Of a stretch of DNA of 64,000 nt, positions 54,012-63,951 are shown piece by piece. The stretch's first letter is position 1. Every line of letters begins with the position of its first letter. This DNA comes from Tolypothrix campylonemoides VB511288 (GTDB lineage Bacteria; Cyanobacteriota; Cyanobacteriia; Cyanobacteriales; Nostocaceae). The DNA lies in contig JXCB02000023.1 of the NCBI GenBank assembly GCA_000828075.3, positions 1 through 64,000 of the forward strand, in the 5' to 3' direction. Position numbers and translations under genes: made by a program. The notes under the pieces were generated by a model, which saw only the letters and a program-made list of their open reading frames with translations, ran no database searches and was not told where the DNA came from.

Positions 54012-54557
54012 ATGTGGAAAAGAATTGTATTGATTTTGCTATTGGTGTTTAGCTTCAGCTTGAGTCATTCTAGCGCAGCGGCTGCTGCTGGGCTTAAAAG
54101 CTATGTAGACACGACTGATGGATATCAGTTTTTATATCCTAACGGCTGGGTGCAAGTTAAAGTTGCCGACGGTCCGGATGTGGTGTTCCACGACATAATT
54201 GGGGTGACTGAAAATATTTCTGTAGTGATTAGTCCAGTTCCAGAAGGCAAAACTTTGAAAGAACTAGGGACACCAGGAGAAGTAGGATATAAGTTGGGAA
54301 AAAACGCTCTTGCTCCTGAAGGTTCTGGTCGCACAGCTGAATTAGTCAATGCCGCAGAGCGGGAATCTAACGGAAAAACATATTATCTTTTAGAGTATAC
54401 AATCTCACTACCTAAGAACCAACAACGCCACAACCTTGCTAGTGTTGCTGTCAGCCGTGGCAAAATTTTTACGTTCAATGCCTCAATTCCTGAAAGACGT
54501 TGGGGTAGAGTCAAACGATTAATTGAAGATTCTCTAAATTCTTTTTCTGTGTATTAA
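54012..54557 (+). CDS. PsbP-family (CyanoP-like) protein
   Basis: A 181-residue exported protein starting MWKRIVLILLLVFSFSLSHS. The mature part opens GLKSYVDTTDGYQFLYPNGW, the PsbP signature, and closes NASIPERRWGRVKRLIEDSL. PsbP-family proteins act in photosystem II assembly at the thylakoid lumen. The signal region has no cysteine, so it is not a lipoprotein as CyanoP often is. The start at 54012 avoids an unconserved 13-residue extension. Confidence 0.9.
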   Translation: MWKRIVLILLLVFSFSLSHSSAAAAAGLKSYVDTTDGYQFLYPNGWVQVKVADGPDVVFHDIIGVTENISVVISPVPEGKTLKELGTPGEVGYKLGKNALAPEGSGRTAELVNAAERESNGKTYYLLEYTISLPKNQQRHNLASVAVSRGKIFTFNASIPERRWGRVKRLIEDSLNSFSVY

Positions 54558-54574
54558 TTATTAATACCATCCTC

Positions 54575-54650
54575 CTCATCCCCCTCATCCCCCTCATCCT
54601 CCTCATCCTCCTCACTCCCTCACTCCCTCACTCCCTCACTCCCTGATCTC
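54575..54650. repeat. CTCATCCCC / CTCACTCCCT tandem repeats
   Basis: Tandem CTCATCCCC and CTCACTCCCT units between the PsbP-family gene and maf, of the same family as in ccmN. Confidence 0.85.
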
Positions 54651-54655
54651 CTCCT

Positions 54656-55249
54656 ATGGGCAGCCCACCCTTTGTACTCGCCTCTGCTTCTGTTGCACGA
54701 CGCCGCTTGCTGCAAACAGCTGGAATTCAGCCTTTCGTTTGTCCCAGTGACTTTGATGAGTCACAAGTCCAAATAAATGAACCTGCACAATTGGTAAAAA
54801 CTTTAGCCCAACGAAAGGCAGAAACTGTAGCCCCTCAGTTTCAATCTGCTTTAATTATGGGTTGCGATTCGATTTTGGCTATTAACGGCGAAATTCATGG
54901 CAAACCAGCAGATGCTGAACAAGCACGTCAACGCTGGCAAAAAATGCAAGGTCGTTTTGGCGACCTTTACACGGGTCATGCCTTAATAGACAATCCACAA
55001 AACAGAACTTTAGTCAAGTACCAGGTAACAAGAGTTTACTTTGCACAACTGAGCGATCGCACCATTGAGGCTTATGTCGCCACAGGTGAACCTTTAAAGT
55101 GTGCTGGTGCGTTTGCCCTTGAAGGTCGTGGAAGTCTGTTTGTGGAAAAAATCGAAGGTTGCTACAGCAACGTGATTGGACTAAGTTTACCTCTGTTACG
55201 GCAAATGCTAGCCGAACTAGGGTATGATGTCACGGATTTTTGGCATTGA
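54656..55249 (+). CDS. maf: Maf-family nucleoside triphosphate pyrophosphatase
   Basis: A 197-residue house-cleaning pyrophosphatase that hydrolyses non-canonical or excess NTPs. It starts [20 protein letters not shown], with the catalytic-base motif [17 protein letters not shown] and the [18 protein letters not shown] segment. It acts in the cytosol. Single gene; the 5' side is the CTCACTCCCT repeat block. Confidence 0.95.
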   Translation: MGSPPFVLASASVARRRLLQTAGIQPFVCPSDFDESQVQINEPAQLVKTLAQRKAETVAPQFQSALIMGCDSILAINGEIHGKPADAEQARQRWQKMQGRFGDLYTGHALIDNPQNRTLVKYQVTRVYFAQLSDRTIEAYVATGEPLKCAGAFALEGRGSLFVEKIEGCYSNVIGLSLPLLRQMLAELGYDVTDFWH

Positions 55250-55329
55250 AGTATCCACACTGTCCCCCATAGGGAGACAGCGATCGCACAAGGTAGCGCA
55301 CTGTCATTTGGGCAAATCGCCCTTTGGTA

Positions 55330-55635
55330 TCACTTTGGACCGTAGAAAAAGGCAATTTCTTTTTCTTTCAATGGAGCAAAACCAGCATCTATCAGCTGTT
55401 GGTTGAGTTCTGCTTGGGGGATGTGTTTTGCTCCAATTCGCACAATGCGTGATCGCATAGTATTGCTAACTCCGCTGCGCTGTCTGTTCGCTTCTAGCCC
55501 CATGACTTTGTGATAAAGTTCCAGCTTGACAGGGGGAATAGGGGAACCATCAAAATCAATTCCGCGTGCAATTGCTTCATCAATGGCATCAGCGCCTTTG
55601 GTTGTTTGGTTCTCTTGGTTAATTTCAGTAGTCAT
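55330..55635 (-). CDS. DUF4090 family protein
   Basis: A 101-residue small soluble protein with the cyanobacterial DUF4090 pattern: TKGADAIDEAIARGIDFDGS, LYHKVMGLEANRQRSGVSNT and RIVRIGAKHIPQAELNQQLI. Function unknown. It lies convergent to maf. Confidence 0.85.
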   Translation of the reverse strand: MTTEINQENQTTKGADAIDEAIARGIDFDGSPIPPVKLELYHKVMGLEANRQRSGVSNTMRSRIVRIGAKHIPQAELNQQLIDAGFAPLKEKEIAFFYGPK

Positions 55636-55908
55636 GGCAATTTAATCTCACCCTTACTAGAGAATTTTACCAGCCAAGGTGCATTTCCTTTCTTTCGGAG
55701 GGCTTTGTTGCCCCGGACATAATTTTTCGTGTTGTACCCCCCAATTCCCAATCCCCAATCCCCAATCCCTAATCCCTAATCCCTAATCGCTATATTCTTG
55801 ACTTTTGGCTTTTGTTGAGCATTATTGCTGTATGTTTCGATATACGCTTGTCACTTTTGGAGCTTTTGGTTTAATCTCAAACCAACGGTAAAGCATAATA
55901 GTTGCGCT

Positions 55909-56298
55909 ATGTCAGACCCTCACACTCCTCGTCAAAAAGACCGTGCCCTAGAAAAAGCTCTAACCAACAAAATCATTGATGATTATTTTGATAACTCAGA
56001 AAGCTGGTTGCGAGCCATTTTACGGATGTGTATCTTCTCTTTGGGTCATTTGGATGGACAACCCGTATTTGTCGTAGAGTGTCCCAATCAAGCAGTAGCT
56101 AAACGGTTGAGTCGAAAAACCCATCCTTTTAGAGGAATTGTATATTATTTAACTGATAATTTTAACGCTGGCGATCGCTCTGTGTTTTGCTACCAGGAGC
56201 CTTCTGAGGGAACTTGGCGTTGTTTTGACACCAGCACAAACTCCTGGAAAACTCTGAGGAAACCACAAACACGAACAGCCCCAACTGACGGATTGTAA
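55909..56298 (+). CDS. Hypothetical small soluble protein
   Basis: About 129 residues from the ATG at 55909 (MSDPHTPRQKDRALEKALTN); an earlier ATG at 55825 would add an unlikely aromatic leader. The body has LRMCIFSLGHLDGQPVFVVE and RGIVYYLTDNFNAGDRSVFC. I do not recognise the family. The upstream flank (about 55735-55795) is made of AATCCCT/AATCCCC repeats. Confidence 0.7.
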   Translation: MSDPHTPRQKDRALEKALTNKIIDDYFDNSESWLRAILRMCIFSLGHLDGQPVFVVECPNQAVAKRLSRKTHPFRGIVYYLTDNFNAGDRSVFCYQEPSEGTWRCFDTSTNSWKTLRKPQTRTAPTDGL

Positions 56299-56346
56299 AG
56301 CAGGGGAAGCTTTGGGAGCAGGGGGACAAATAACTCCCTCACTCCC

Positions 56347-56601
56347 TCACTCCCGACTTTGGCGTGTCACTAAACCCCCAACAAACGCACCCAAAACAGT
56401 TCCTGTCCACAGTCCTGTTGTGCTACCTTGCCAAACTGCGCCTGGTGTTACCAAAGCGTTACACATCTCCTTTAAGCCCCAAGGTTGGTTTTGACACTTT
56501 TGAGTGTGGAGAGTTATAGCCATTTGTCCTGCAATGTAAGCTCCAGAAAACCCTGACAGGAGTGCTAAAAAGGTGCAAATTAAAGTTCGATTTTTAGTCA
56601 T
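56347..56601 (-). CDS. Small membrane protein, unknown
   Basis: 84 residues with two hydrophobic spans (about residues 8-27, ICTFLALLSGFSGAYIAGQM, and 60-79, TTGLWTGTVLGAFVGGLVTR). Two cysteines lie in the loop between them (CQNQPWGLKEMC). No family recognised; coding status rests on composition. It lies between repeat blocks. Confidence 0.6.
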   Translation of the reverse strand: MTKNRTLICTFLALLSGFSGAYIAGQMAITLHTQKCQNQPWGLKEMCNALVTPGAVWQGSTTGLWTGTVLGAFVGGLVTRQSRE

Positions 56602-56728
56602 TAGTCATTAGTCATTAGTCATTGTACAGACGTGCCATGGCGCGTCTCTACATCTTAGTCATTAGTCATTAGTCAACAGTCGAAACTTGTGGACTTTAGA
56701 CTAATGACTTTTGACTCAGTGTAGCGGA

Positions 56729-59700
56729 TCAACCAGTATTTCTCATGCCTGCGGCGATCCCGTTGATGGTTAACAATGCCCCTCGCAACAACTCGCCTTT
56801 GCTGTAACGAGAGTGAATGACTCCGGAGGTTACATTCGTTCGAGCTTGGCGTAGGCGCTTGAGCAGGGAAACTTGTATAAAGCCTAGCGGTAGGATTGTA
56901 GCATTACGTAACTGTACCGAGCGTTGCAATATGGGGTCTCCATCCAAAAGCCGTTGATGACCAGTGATTTGCAAAACCAAATCCCGTGTCTGGTAGAATT
57001 CTTTGGCAATTTGTTCAAAAACCTTCTCTAAACGGTCTTTGTCTTCAGGCTGGGATAATTCCTGAACATACTGCTGCGCCATTTGTAAGTCTACTTTTGC
57101 CAAGGTCATTTCTGCTTTGGAAATCACCATTTTGAAAAAGGGCCACTTGATATAGAAATAACGCAGCAATTTCAGATGTTCTTCTGGTTCTTCGTTTAAG
57201 AATTCTTGCAATGCTGTACCAACACCATACCAAGAAGGTAGCAAGAACCGGGTTTGCGTCCAACTGAACACCCAAGGAATTGCCCGCAGGCTAGTTAAAT
57301 CTTTCTTCCCAGATGGACGACGCGCAGGACGAGAGCTAATTTGTAACTGGCTAATTTCTTCAATTGGGGTAACTTGATGGAAGAAGTCAATAAAATCAGG
57401 TTGTTCGTAGATGAGGTTGCGGTAATGAGCACGCGATCGCGCTGCTAGCTCTTCCATGATTTCATTCCAAGGTTCTATATCATCGAACCCCGTTCGTAGC
57501 AAGCTTGCTTGAATCACAGCAGCGGTGATAGTTTCCAGATTATACAGCGCTAAGTCCTGCAATGAGTACTTAGAAGCCAAAACTTCTCCTTGTTCAGTAA
57601 TTTTGATGCGTCCATTGATACTGTGACCAGGTTGAGCCAAAATAGCTTCATAAGCTGGACCACCACCGCGTCCAACAGAACCACCGCGTCCGTGGAAAAT
57701 GCGCAAATTCACACCATATTCTTCTGCAACTTTCTGTAATGATTTTTGAGCTTTATGGATTTCCCAGTTACTGCTTAAAAATCCAGAGTCTTTATTACTG
57801 TCAGAATACCCCAGCATCACTTCTTGTAAATTGGGCGTGAGTGGGGATGAGGAGGAGGAGGGAGGGAGGGAGGAGGGAGGGAGGGAGGACGATGAGGAAG
57901 ATGAGGAAGATGAGGAAGATGTTGCTCCCTTATCTTCCTTATCTCCTTCATCTCCCGCTGCTTCCTGTGCTTTATACCCTCCTGCTAGTAAAGCACGATA
58001 CAAGGGCAATGCAAACAGTTCTCGCATGACGCTTATTGAGCGTCGTAAGTCTTCTACGGTTTCAAATAAAGGAACGACTTGAATTGTGCCAACAGCAGTA
58101 CCGGGGTCATAAAGCCCGGCTTCCTTAGCGAGTAGCAACACTTCCAGCACGTCGCTTACTTGGCGACACATACTGATAATGTAAGTTTGGCAGATGTTAT
58201 GACCAAACTCTTGTTGCAGCGATCGCACTACGCGTAAAGTTTGAATGACATCGTTCGTTTTTTCGGAAAATGGCAGTTCTGCTGGAATTAACGGACGCCG
58301 TGTTTGCAGTTCCGAAACCAGCCAAGCAACTCTCTCGTCTTCTGTGAGTTCGTCGTAAGGAACTTTTAAAACTCCCAAATACTCTAGGACTTCGTTTAAA
58401 GCATCTGAGTGACGCGATGATTCTTGGCGGATGTCGAGATGCGTCAGGTTAAAACCAAAAATTTCTACCTGACAGATCAGGTTTTCCAATTCCCTACAGC
58501 TTAAACCTGTTTCTGTCAAGTTGCGTTCAATCAAACGCAGTTCTGCTAAAAACTCTGCTCCTGAGCGGTAAATGGGGATATTATTGCTCTTGAGAGTTTC
58601 GCGTTTATACAAAGCTAAATTGCGATCGCGAGTATTTTCCAGCCGCTTGAGCACATAAGACAGCTTCAAGCGATATGGTTCTTGGCGAAAGCGCAGAGCC
58701 AGTTGCTCGTACACTTCACTGAGTTGAGATTGCTCCAGCTCCAAAGATTCTAGCAAGTCTGGTAATATATCACTCCAGTGCAGCGATAAACTCAACAAGT
58801 TAATCAACTTCTTCACTGACTTGATGTATTTTTCCAACACCATATTGCGCTGATAGCAGGCTGTTTCCCAGGTGATCTCTGGTGTCACCGATGGGTTTCC
58901 ATCCCTATCTGCTCCTACCCAAGAGCCAAACTTACAGAAGTTTTTGCTAGGAGGTTCCAACCAGGGAAAAGTGCCAGATAATGCATATTTTAAGCGTTTG
59001 TACAAGTGGGGAATGGCATCAAATATCACTTCTTGGAAGTAGTGCAAGGCATAGTCTACTTCATCTAATACCTCAGGTTTAAACTGATGTAGCTCGTCGG
59101 TACGCCACCACAGGCGGATTTCTTCGAGCAATTGTTCTCGCACTTCTTGTGCTTCCCAAGCAGGAGCACCATTGGTAGAGCGTTTTTCCACTGCATCCAA
59201 CTGTTGCAACAGATTAACCACGCGCCGCTGCTTATCGCGAATTGTATGACGGACAATTTCTGTTGGGTGCGCTGTGAACACAAGCTGCACGTCCAACTGA
59301 GCAATGAGACGTTGAATTTGCTGTGGCGGTACGTTGAGTTTGAATAAATGAGGGAACAAACTGGCAAAAGTCCCTCTTTTTTTGCCGTTGGAGTTAGCTT
59401 GCCAACTTTTTGTCAGTAAATCTGCTCCTAGTCCACTGTTAACAGGATTTTCTGCTTCTTCCTGGTTTGATGAACATATGAAATCTGGTAAAGTTTCTTG
59501 AGTTCCTGGTCCTGCTTCTACTTCATAACGAATTAATTGCTGCTGTTGTTCGTAGTCCTGCTCTATGATGTTGATCAACTGGAAATACAAAGCGAAAGCA
59601 CGAGCTGCTCGAATTGCTTCGTTGATGTTGAGCTGCTCTATCAACTTAAATACAGAGGACGCTTGGTCGTTGATTGCTTGTCCCTCTGGCGAACAAAAAT

Positions 59701-59860
59701 CGCGTAGTTGGCGCAGTAAATCTACCATATTTTGACCGCATTCTTGCCGAAGAACAGACTCCCACAATTCCTCGACGACTTGGAGGCGATGGCGCAAAAA
59801 TAAATCGGAGGCGGGGTAGATATTCACTGCCTGAGTAAAAGAGTATAAAAGGGAACTCAT
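56729..59860 (-). CDS. ppc: Phosphoenolpyruvate carboxylase with poly-Ser/Pro insert
   Basis: Carboxylates PEP with bicarbonate to oxaloacetate, feeding C4 acids into nitrogen and TCA metabolism. The 1043-residue protein has the catalytic His motif [13 protein letters not shown], the PEP site [19 protein letters not shown] and the glycine loop [20 protein letters not shown]. The C-terminus ends MRNTG, as usual. A Ser/Pro/Asp-rich insert of about 45 residues sits just before the [11 protein letters not shown] motif and is encoded by GAGGAGG/GATGAGGAA repeats (57843-57925). Confidence 0.97.
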   Translation of the reverse strand: MSSLLYSFTQAVNIYPASDLFLRHRLQVVEELWESVLRQECGQNMVDLLRQLRDFCSPEGQAINDQASSVFKLIEQLNINEAIRAARAFALYFQLINIIEQDYEQQQQLIRYEVEAGPGTQETLPDFICSSNQEEAENPVNSGLGADLLTKSWQANSNGKKRGTFASLFPHLFKLNVPPQQIQRLIAQLDVQLVFTAHPTEIVRHTIRDKQRRVVNLLQQLDAVEKRSTNGAPAWEAQEVREQLLEEIRLWWRTDELHQFKPEVLDEVDYALHYFQEVIFDAIPHLYKRLKYALSGTFPWLEPPSKNFCKFGSWVGADRDGNPSVTPEITWETACYQRNMVLEKYIKSVKKLINLLSLSLHWSDILPDLLESLELEQSQLSEVYEQLALRFRQEPYRLKLSYVLKRLENTRDRNLALYKRETLKSNNIPIYRSGAEFLAELRLIERNLTETGLSCRELENLICQVEIFGFNLTHLDIRQESSRHSDALNEVLEYLGVLKVPYDELTEDERVAWLVSELQTRRPLIPAELPFSEKTNDVIQTLRVVRSLQQEFGHNICQTYIISMCRQVSDVLEVLLLAKEAGLYDPGTAVGTIQVVPLFETVEDLRRSISVMRELFALPLYRALLAGGYKAQEAAGDEGDKEDKGATSSSSSSSSSSSSLPPSSLPPSSSSSPLTPNLQEVMLGYSDSNKDSGFLSSNWEIHKAQKSLQKVAEEYGVNLRIFHGRGGSVGRGGGPAYEAILAQPGHSINGRIKITEQGEVLASKYSLQDLALYNLETITAAVIQASLLRTGFDDIEPWNEIMEELAARSRAHYRNLIYEQPDFIDFFHQVTPIEEISQLQISSRPARRPSGKKDLTSLRAIPWVFSWTQTRFLLPSWYGVGTALQEFLNEEPEEHLKLLRYFYIKWPFFKMVISKAEMTLAKVDLQMAQQYVQELSQPEDKDRLEKVFEQIAKEFYQTRDLVLQITGHQRLLDGDPILQRSVQLRNATILPLGFIQVSLLKRLRQARTNVTSGVIHSRYSKGELLRGALLTINGIAAGMRNTG
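57843..57925. repeat. Tandem-repeat tract inside ppc
   Basis: GAGGGAGGGAGG-type units are followed by three GATGAGGAA units, translated on the minus strand as poly-Ser with LPPSS. Confidence 0.9.
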
Positions 59861-59977
59861 ATCCTCTATTGTGGTTAAGGAGGTTAATATTTATGAATCT
59901 TTAGTTTGTTCGTTTTCGCGCGTTATGGCAATTGCCACAGAAGCATTGACGCAAGCAAACTCTATATTTTCGCTTCG

Positions 59978-60205
59978 TTATTCTTCGTTGTGCTCAGGAA
60001 AGTTAAGAATGGGTAGGCGATCGCCTCGCAACAATTCTTCACTTGCTTCTCCGAGCGCTTGTAAGTTTTCTTGGGCAGTTTTTGAAGCGTATAGCAGCAG
60101 TAATATAGACACTGTACCAACTTGCAACACAAAAGACTGGGGAATGGTAAACAAAACTAGATTTAATCCAGAATCAGATGAAGGACGATCAGTGACAGGT
60201 GACAT
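59978..60205 (-). CDS. Small single-span membrane protein, unknown
   Basis: 75 residues: polar start MSPVTDRPSSDSGLNLVLFT, one membrane helix (about 18-42, PQSFVLQVGTVSILLLLYAS) and an acidic tail. AGGA lies about 8 nt before the ATG. It looks like a conserved small cyanobacterial protein, but I do not recognise the family. Next gene downstream on the same strand is ppc. Confidence 0.7.
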   Translation of the reverse strand: MSPVTDRPSSDSGLNLVLFTIPQSFVLQVGTVSILLLLYASKTAQENLQALGEASEELLRGDRLPILNFPEHNEE

Positions 60206-60419
60206 TGGTATTTCCTAGGAGTTCAATAATGAAAGGAACGAAACCCAAAACTAGGCAAAAGTGAATCTTGCTTTGTTTACCCAACTATTTTTGCCGATGA
60301 GCGCAAAGTTATAAGGTAACAAAAGTGTTAAAAAAAACGACATAGTGTAATAATTCTATGGTTCTAGTTTACAAGCAATTGGGGATTGGTGATTCGAGAT
60401 AATGAATTGAAAATCATTG

Positions 60420-60517
60420 TATAGCAACAGCCAAGGTGCGTACGACGCTAACAGATGATAAAACCTAGACACAAAAAGGCTTTTCACCCAGTCCCCAGTC
60501 CCCAGTCCCCTGCTATA
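60420..60517. mobile_element. TATAGCA-ended MITE-like element, copy 2
   Basis: The reverse complement matches the unit at 32096-32200, including the GGGGACT heptamers, the AAAAGGCTTTT-like core and TATAGCA ends. The surrounding gap 60206-60691 has no gene. Confidence 0.75.
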
Positions 60518-60691
60518 CCTACCAGTCCTTAGTATCCAGTTTCTTGATCACTCAATTCACCGCAATGCACACCCGCTTGCAAACCCTTATTTTCTGCTTC
60601 CTCCAAAGGTTGCACGCCTTAGGGGTAGGGTGCATTCCAGTGAGCCAAAGTACTATCCCCCAACACTCGCTTCCTGTAAAGTCAACTTCCC

Positions 60692-63600
60692 ATGAAAAGA
60701 GAATTACCAGAGCGCCAAAAATTTTTAGTGCAGTGGGTAAGCAAAGCAACAGGGATTAGCACTTTCGGGGTGAAAGTCCGGTTGCAAGGAAACGACCTAC
60801 ACATTATGTGTGAAGGTAGAGAATGTCCTCAACGTTGGCGAACTCTGTCTGATTTGCTGCGAGCATTACAACAAACAGACTTGGATGTGCTAACTAGCTT
60901 TGAGCAACCCGCGATTTACCAAGTTTTCGTCTACGGAAAGAAAAAAGGGGAAAAGCGAGCGAAATGGTGTCATAGGGTTTACCTCAATCAACTTGATCGG
61001 CATTTAGAACAGGTGGATCAAGCCCTGCTAGAAGACGAGGAAAAATCCAAACAACCTCGTGGGGCGCTGCTTGTTTCTAACGAAAGTTTGGCACGCCAGG
61101 GACATCCAGAGGCGATCGCTCGCTACCTTAGTGAAACGCTAAGTCCTTTTGGTATAGCTGTACAGGTTAAGATTATCAAACAAAAACCCACAGAAAACAA
61201 TCCGAAAAATCAAAGCCGCCTGTGGGTATTTTGTGAATCGAGTTACAGCCCAGATCCATCCTTAATTGCTGAACCAGTCGCCCAAAAATTACGACATCTT
61301 AAGCTTTCTGGCTACCAAGATGCTGTTATTGCTTCGCAAGTCAGTGGTGAAAACAAGGTAGATTGGCTCATCAGGGTGGATTTGACACCACCCGAGGTGA
61401 TGCTTAAGGAATGGGCGCGTTGGGGAGATGTGCAAGCACTGTCACGATTGTTAAGTGAGACGTTGTCAGAATCGAAAGTCGCACTACAAGCAACTCTCAA
61501 AGAATCAACACTACATATATTTTGTACTCCAGCTTCAGACCCACTCTTCACTGCCTCAGCACCAGAGAAGGAACTGTGTTTAGGGTTTATAAGACCGCTT
61601 TTAGAAGCAATAGCCCCCCAAGGCATTGTTGCTGCTACAGTATATGGACAAAAAACAACAGACAACAAACCAGCATGGGTTGATTGGTTCTCCTTACCTG
61701 CGAAGGAACACCCAGCCTTAGCAATATCAGCCTTAGAGCTGGCGAGTTCTGGCGAGAAAGACGCTATTGTTTTCTTACTTGAGCGTTTGCTCAACCCTGA
61801 CCTGGATTCGCGTCTGGTAACGGGAGGTATTCGCGTCCTTCTGCTCTCTCGAGGGGATTTGTTACACATAATGTGTGATGCACCCGTTTGTCCAGCACGC
61901 AAACAAGTTGCTTCACAAGTGACTGAGTTTGTGCGCCAGTTAAAAATCCCTGGAATTGCGGGTGTACGTGTCTACGGTCGTCGTGCTGGCAACAAGGAAC
62001 CTTTTTGGCACTACGGCGTCGATTATCAGCACCGCCAACATTTGCAACCAGAAGCGACTCCAGAATTTGCTCCAACTTCTGCCAAAGTTCGCGAACTTTT
62101 ACCCTCTCTCGCTGACCAGCCTTTGTTGCGCCCCGAAACCACTGAGGAAATTTACACTTTTGTCACCCAAGTGGCTGAGGATTGGAGCGCAACTGTAAGA
62201 AAAATTCTTTTGGCAACCCAGCTCTTTAGTGATGTCGAACAGTCACAGGAACAAACTACAGATCATCATCATGGACTGAGAGTTGCCTTGGTGTGGGGTG
62301 CGTTGGGACTATTGCTGACCTTACAAACCGATTGGATTTTGGGTAAAGTTATGTCTCGCAGTATACCCTTAACATCCACGGTTGCCAGCGTTTCTCCCAA
62401 ATCACCCTCTACGACTTCTCAGGCGGAGCACAAACACACAAGTGTGTTTTTTACTAGCACGAATCGAGAAAAATCTCCTCAACGTGGGAATAATATATCT
62501 AATAATATATCTAATGATTCTGGGTTGACGCAAGCAGATAACACCCAACCAATAAATTTGCCAGCCTCACCCTTGAAGGAAAAGGCAACACCAACTGCCA
62601 TTCTTTTAGCAACACGTTCTCAGAAAGCGGGAGCATTGCTAACGCAGATACCAACTTTCAATGCTCAGCAGTTAGATGAACAACTCGCACTGTACAAACA
62701 GCGTCTGGCAAAAACTGGTCATCCGCCAGATGTGTTAATTGTTGGCTCTTCCCGCGCTCTTAGAGGAATAGATCCTGTCGCTCTTTCCAAAGCTTTGACA
62801 ACTCAAGGTTCTTCTAGTATCGATGTTTTTAACTTTGGCATTAATGGTGCCACAGCACAAGTCGTCGATTTTATCCTGCGTCGAGTTCTTCAACCCGCAG
62901 AACTGCCAAAACTAATTGTTTGGGCAGATGGTTCCCGTGCTTTTAACAGCGGTCGAGAGGATCTTACCTTTAGAGCGATCGCTACATCACCAGGATATCA
63001 ATACGTATTGGAAAAAACACCAGAAAAAACAAGTTCTACTGACACAATCAACAACATACACCAGCAAACAGGCAACGAAACAACAACCGGGGAAACTCAG
63101 CAAAGTAGCAGCAGCTACAAAGCAGTAGATGAGTGGTTAAATAAAGGTCTAGCTGCCCTATCTGCTAGCTATCAAAAGCGCGACAATCTCAAAAATCTTT
63201 TGAAGCAACAATTCAATTCTTTGCCTATTATTAGCGACGCAACCCAACCAGTCAATAAAAAATCGAACAGCATTAATTCAGAAGAAGATGCTTCACAAGC
63301 AGTTGACTTTGATGGATTTCTTCCTCTTTCTATCCGCTTCCAACCTGCTACGTATTATCAAAAACATACAAAAGTCTCCGGAGACTACGACAACGACTAC
63401 AAATCTTTTCGACTCCAAGGCGATCAAGATGCTGCTGTGCAAGCACTACTTGAATTTACCCAGTCTCAGAAAATTACCTTAGTCTTTGTCAATATGCCTC
63501 TTACTGCATATTATTTAGACTCAATCCGCTCAAAATATGAGCAAGAATTTCAGCAGTATATGCGGCGTTTGGCTGATAATCCAAACTTTATTTATCGAGA

Positions 63601-63727
63601 CTTAAGTCAATTATATCCTAAGGCAATTGACTACTTTTCTGACCCCAGCCACCTCAACCGCTACGGTGCCTACAAAGTCTCCCAAAAACTTGGTAATGAC
63701 CCTATGATTCCTTGGCCCTCTAAATAA
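60692..63727 (+). CDS. Large SGNH-like membrane protein with four N-terminal repeats
   Basis: A 1011-residue protein. Residues about 1-465 hold four related modules, best seen in LHIMCEGRECP (1) and LHIMCDAPVCP (4), with weaker copies at LWVFCESS (2) and LHIFCTPA (3). Each is followed by a VxVYGxK-like strand. A membrane helix lies at about residues 528-548 (VALVWGALGLLLTL). A low-complexity linker then leads to an SGNH/DUF1574-like domain (about 660-1011) with GSSRALRG (Ser686/687), NFGINGATAQV and DPSHLN (Asp984, His987). An MBOAT gene starts 224 bp downstream, so the pair may acylate an exported polysaccharide. Confidence 0.85.
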   Translation: MKRELPERQKFLVQWVSKATGISTFGVKVRLQGNDLHIMCEGRECPQRWRTLSDLLRALQQTDLDVLTSFEQPAIYQVFVYGKKKGEKRAKWCHRVYLNQLDRHLEQVDQALLEDEEKSKQPRGALLVSNESLARQGHPEAIARYLSETLSPFGIAVQVKIIKQKPTENNPKNQSRLWVFCESSYSPDPSLIAEPVAQKLRHLKLSGYQDAVIASQVSGENKVDWLIRVDLTPPEVMLKEWARWGDVQALSRLLSETLSESKVALQATLKESTLHIFCTPASDPLFTASAPEKELCLGFIRPLLEAIAPQGIVAATVYGQKTTDNKPAWVDWFSLPAKEHPALAISALELASSGEKDAIVFLLERLLNPDLDSRLVTGGIRVLLLSRGDLLHIMCDAPVCPARKQVASQVTEFVRQLKIPGIAGVRVYGRRAGNKEPFWHYGVDYQHRQHLQPEATPEFAPTSAKVRELLPSLADQPLLRPETTEEIYTFVTQVAEDWSATVRKILLATQLFSDVEQSQEQTTDHHHGLRVALVWGALGLLLTLQTDWILGKVMSRSIPLTSTVASVSPKSPSTTSQAEHKHTSVFFTSTNREKSPQRGNNISNNISNDSGLTQADNTQPINLPASPLKEKATPTAILLATRSQKAGALLTQIPTFNAQQLDEQLALYKQRLAKTGHPPDVLIVGSSRALRGIDPVALSKALTTQGSSSIDVFNFGINGATAQVVDFILRRVLQPAELPKLIVWADGSRAFNSGREDLTFRAIATSPGYQYVLEKTPEKTSSTDTINNIHQQTGNETTTGETQQSSSSYKAVDEWLNKGLAALSASYQKRDNLKNLLKQQFNSLPIISDATQPVNKKSNSINSEEDASQAVDFDGFLPLSIRFQPATYYQKHTKVSGDYDNDYKSFRLQGDQDAAVQALLEFTQSQKITLVFVNMPLTAYYLDSIRSKYEQEFQQYMRRLADNPNFIYRDLSQLYPKAIDYFSDPSHLNRYGAYKVSQKLGNDPMIPWPSK

Positions 63728-63951
63728 GAAATGGGGGCATCAAAAATCAAAAATAAGTAAGTAGGCGAGAAAAAATCAAACTATGTAAAGAAAAGTAAAG
63801 CTTGGAAACTAGCTCGTAGTAAGCGCTTACTACATACCGTTCGGCTGATCTCACGGCGAAGCCTTTAATTATTTACACTGACCTACTTAGAAGATGTACA
63901 GACGCTTCAAACAGTGCGTCTGTACAATAACTAATAACTAATGACTAAAAC

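Noticed and set aside
57831-58082. Glu/Gly-rich ORF opposite ppc
   Set aside because: Product of the GAGGAGG repeat read on the wrong strand.
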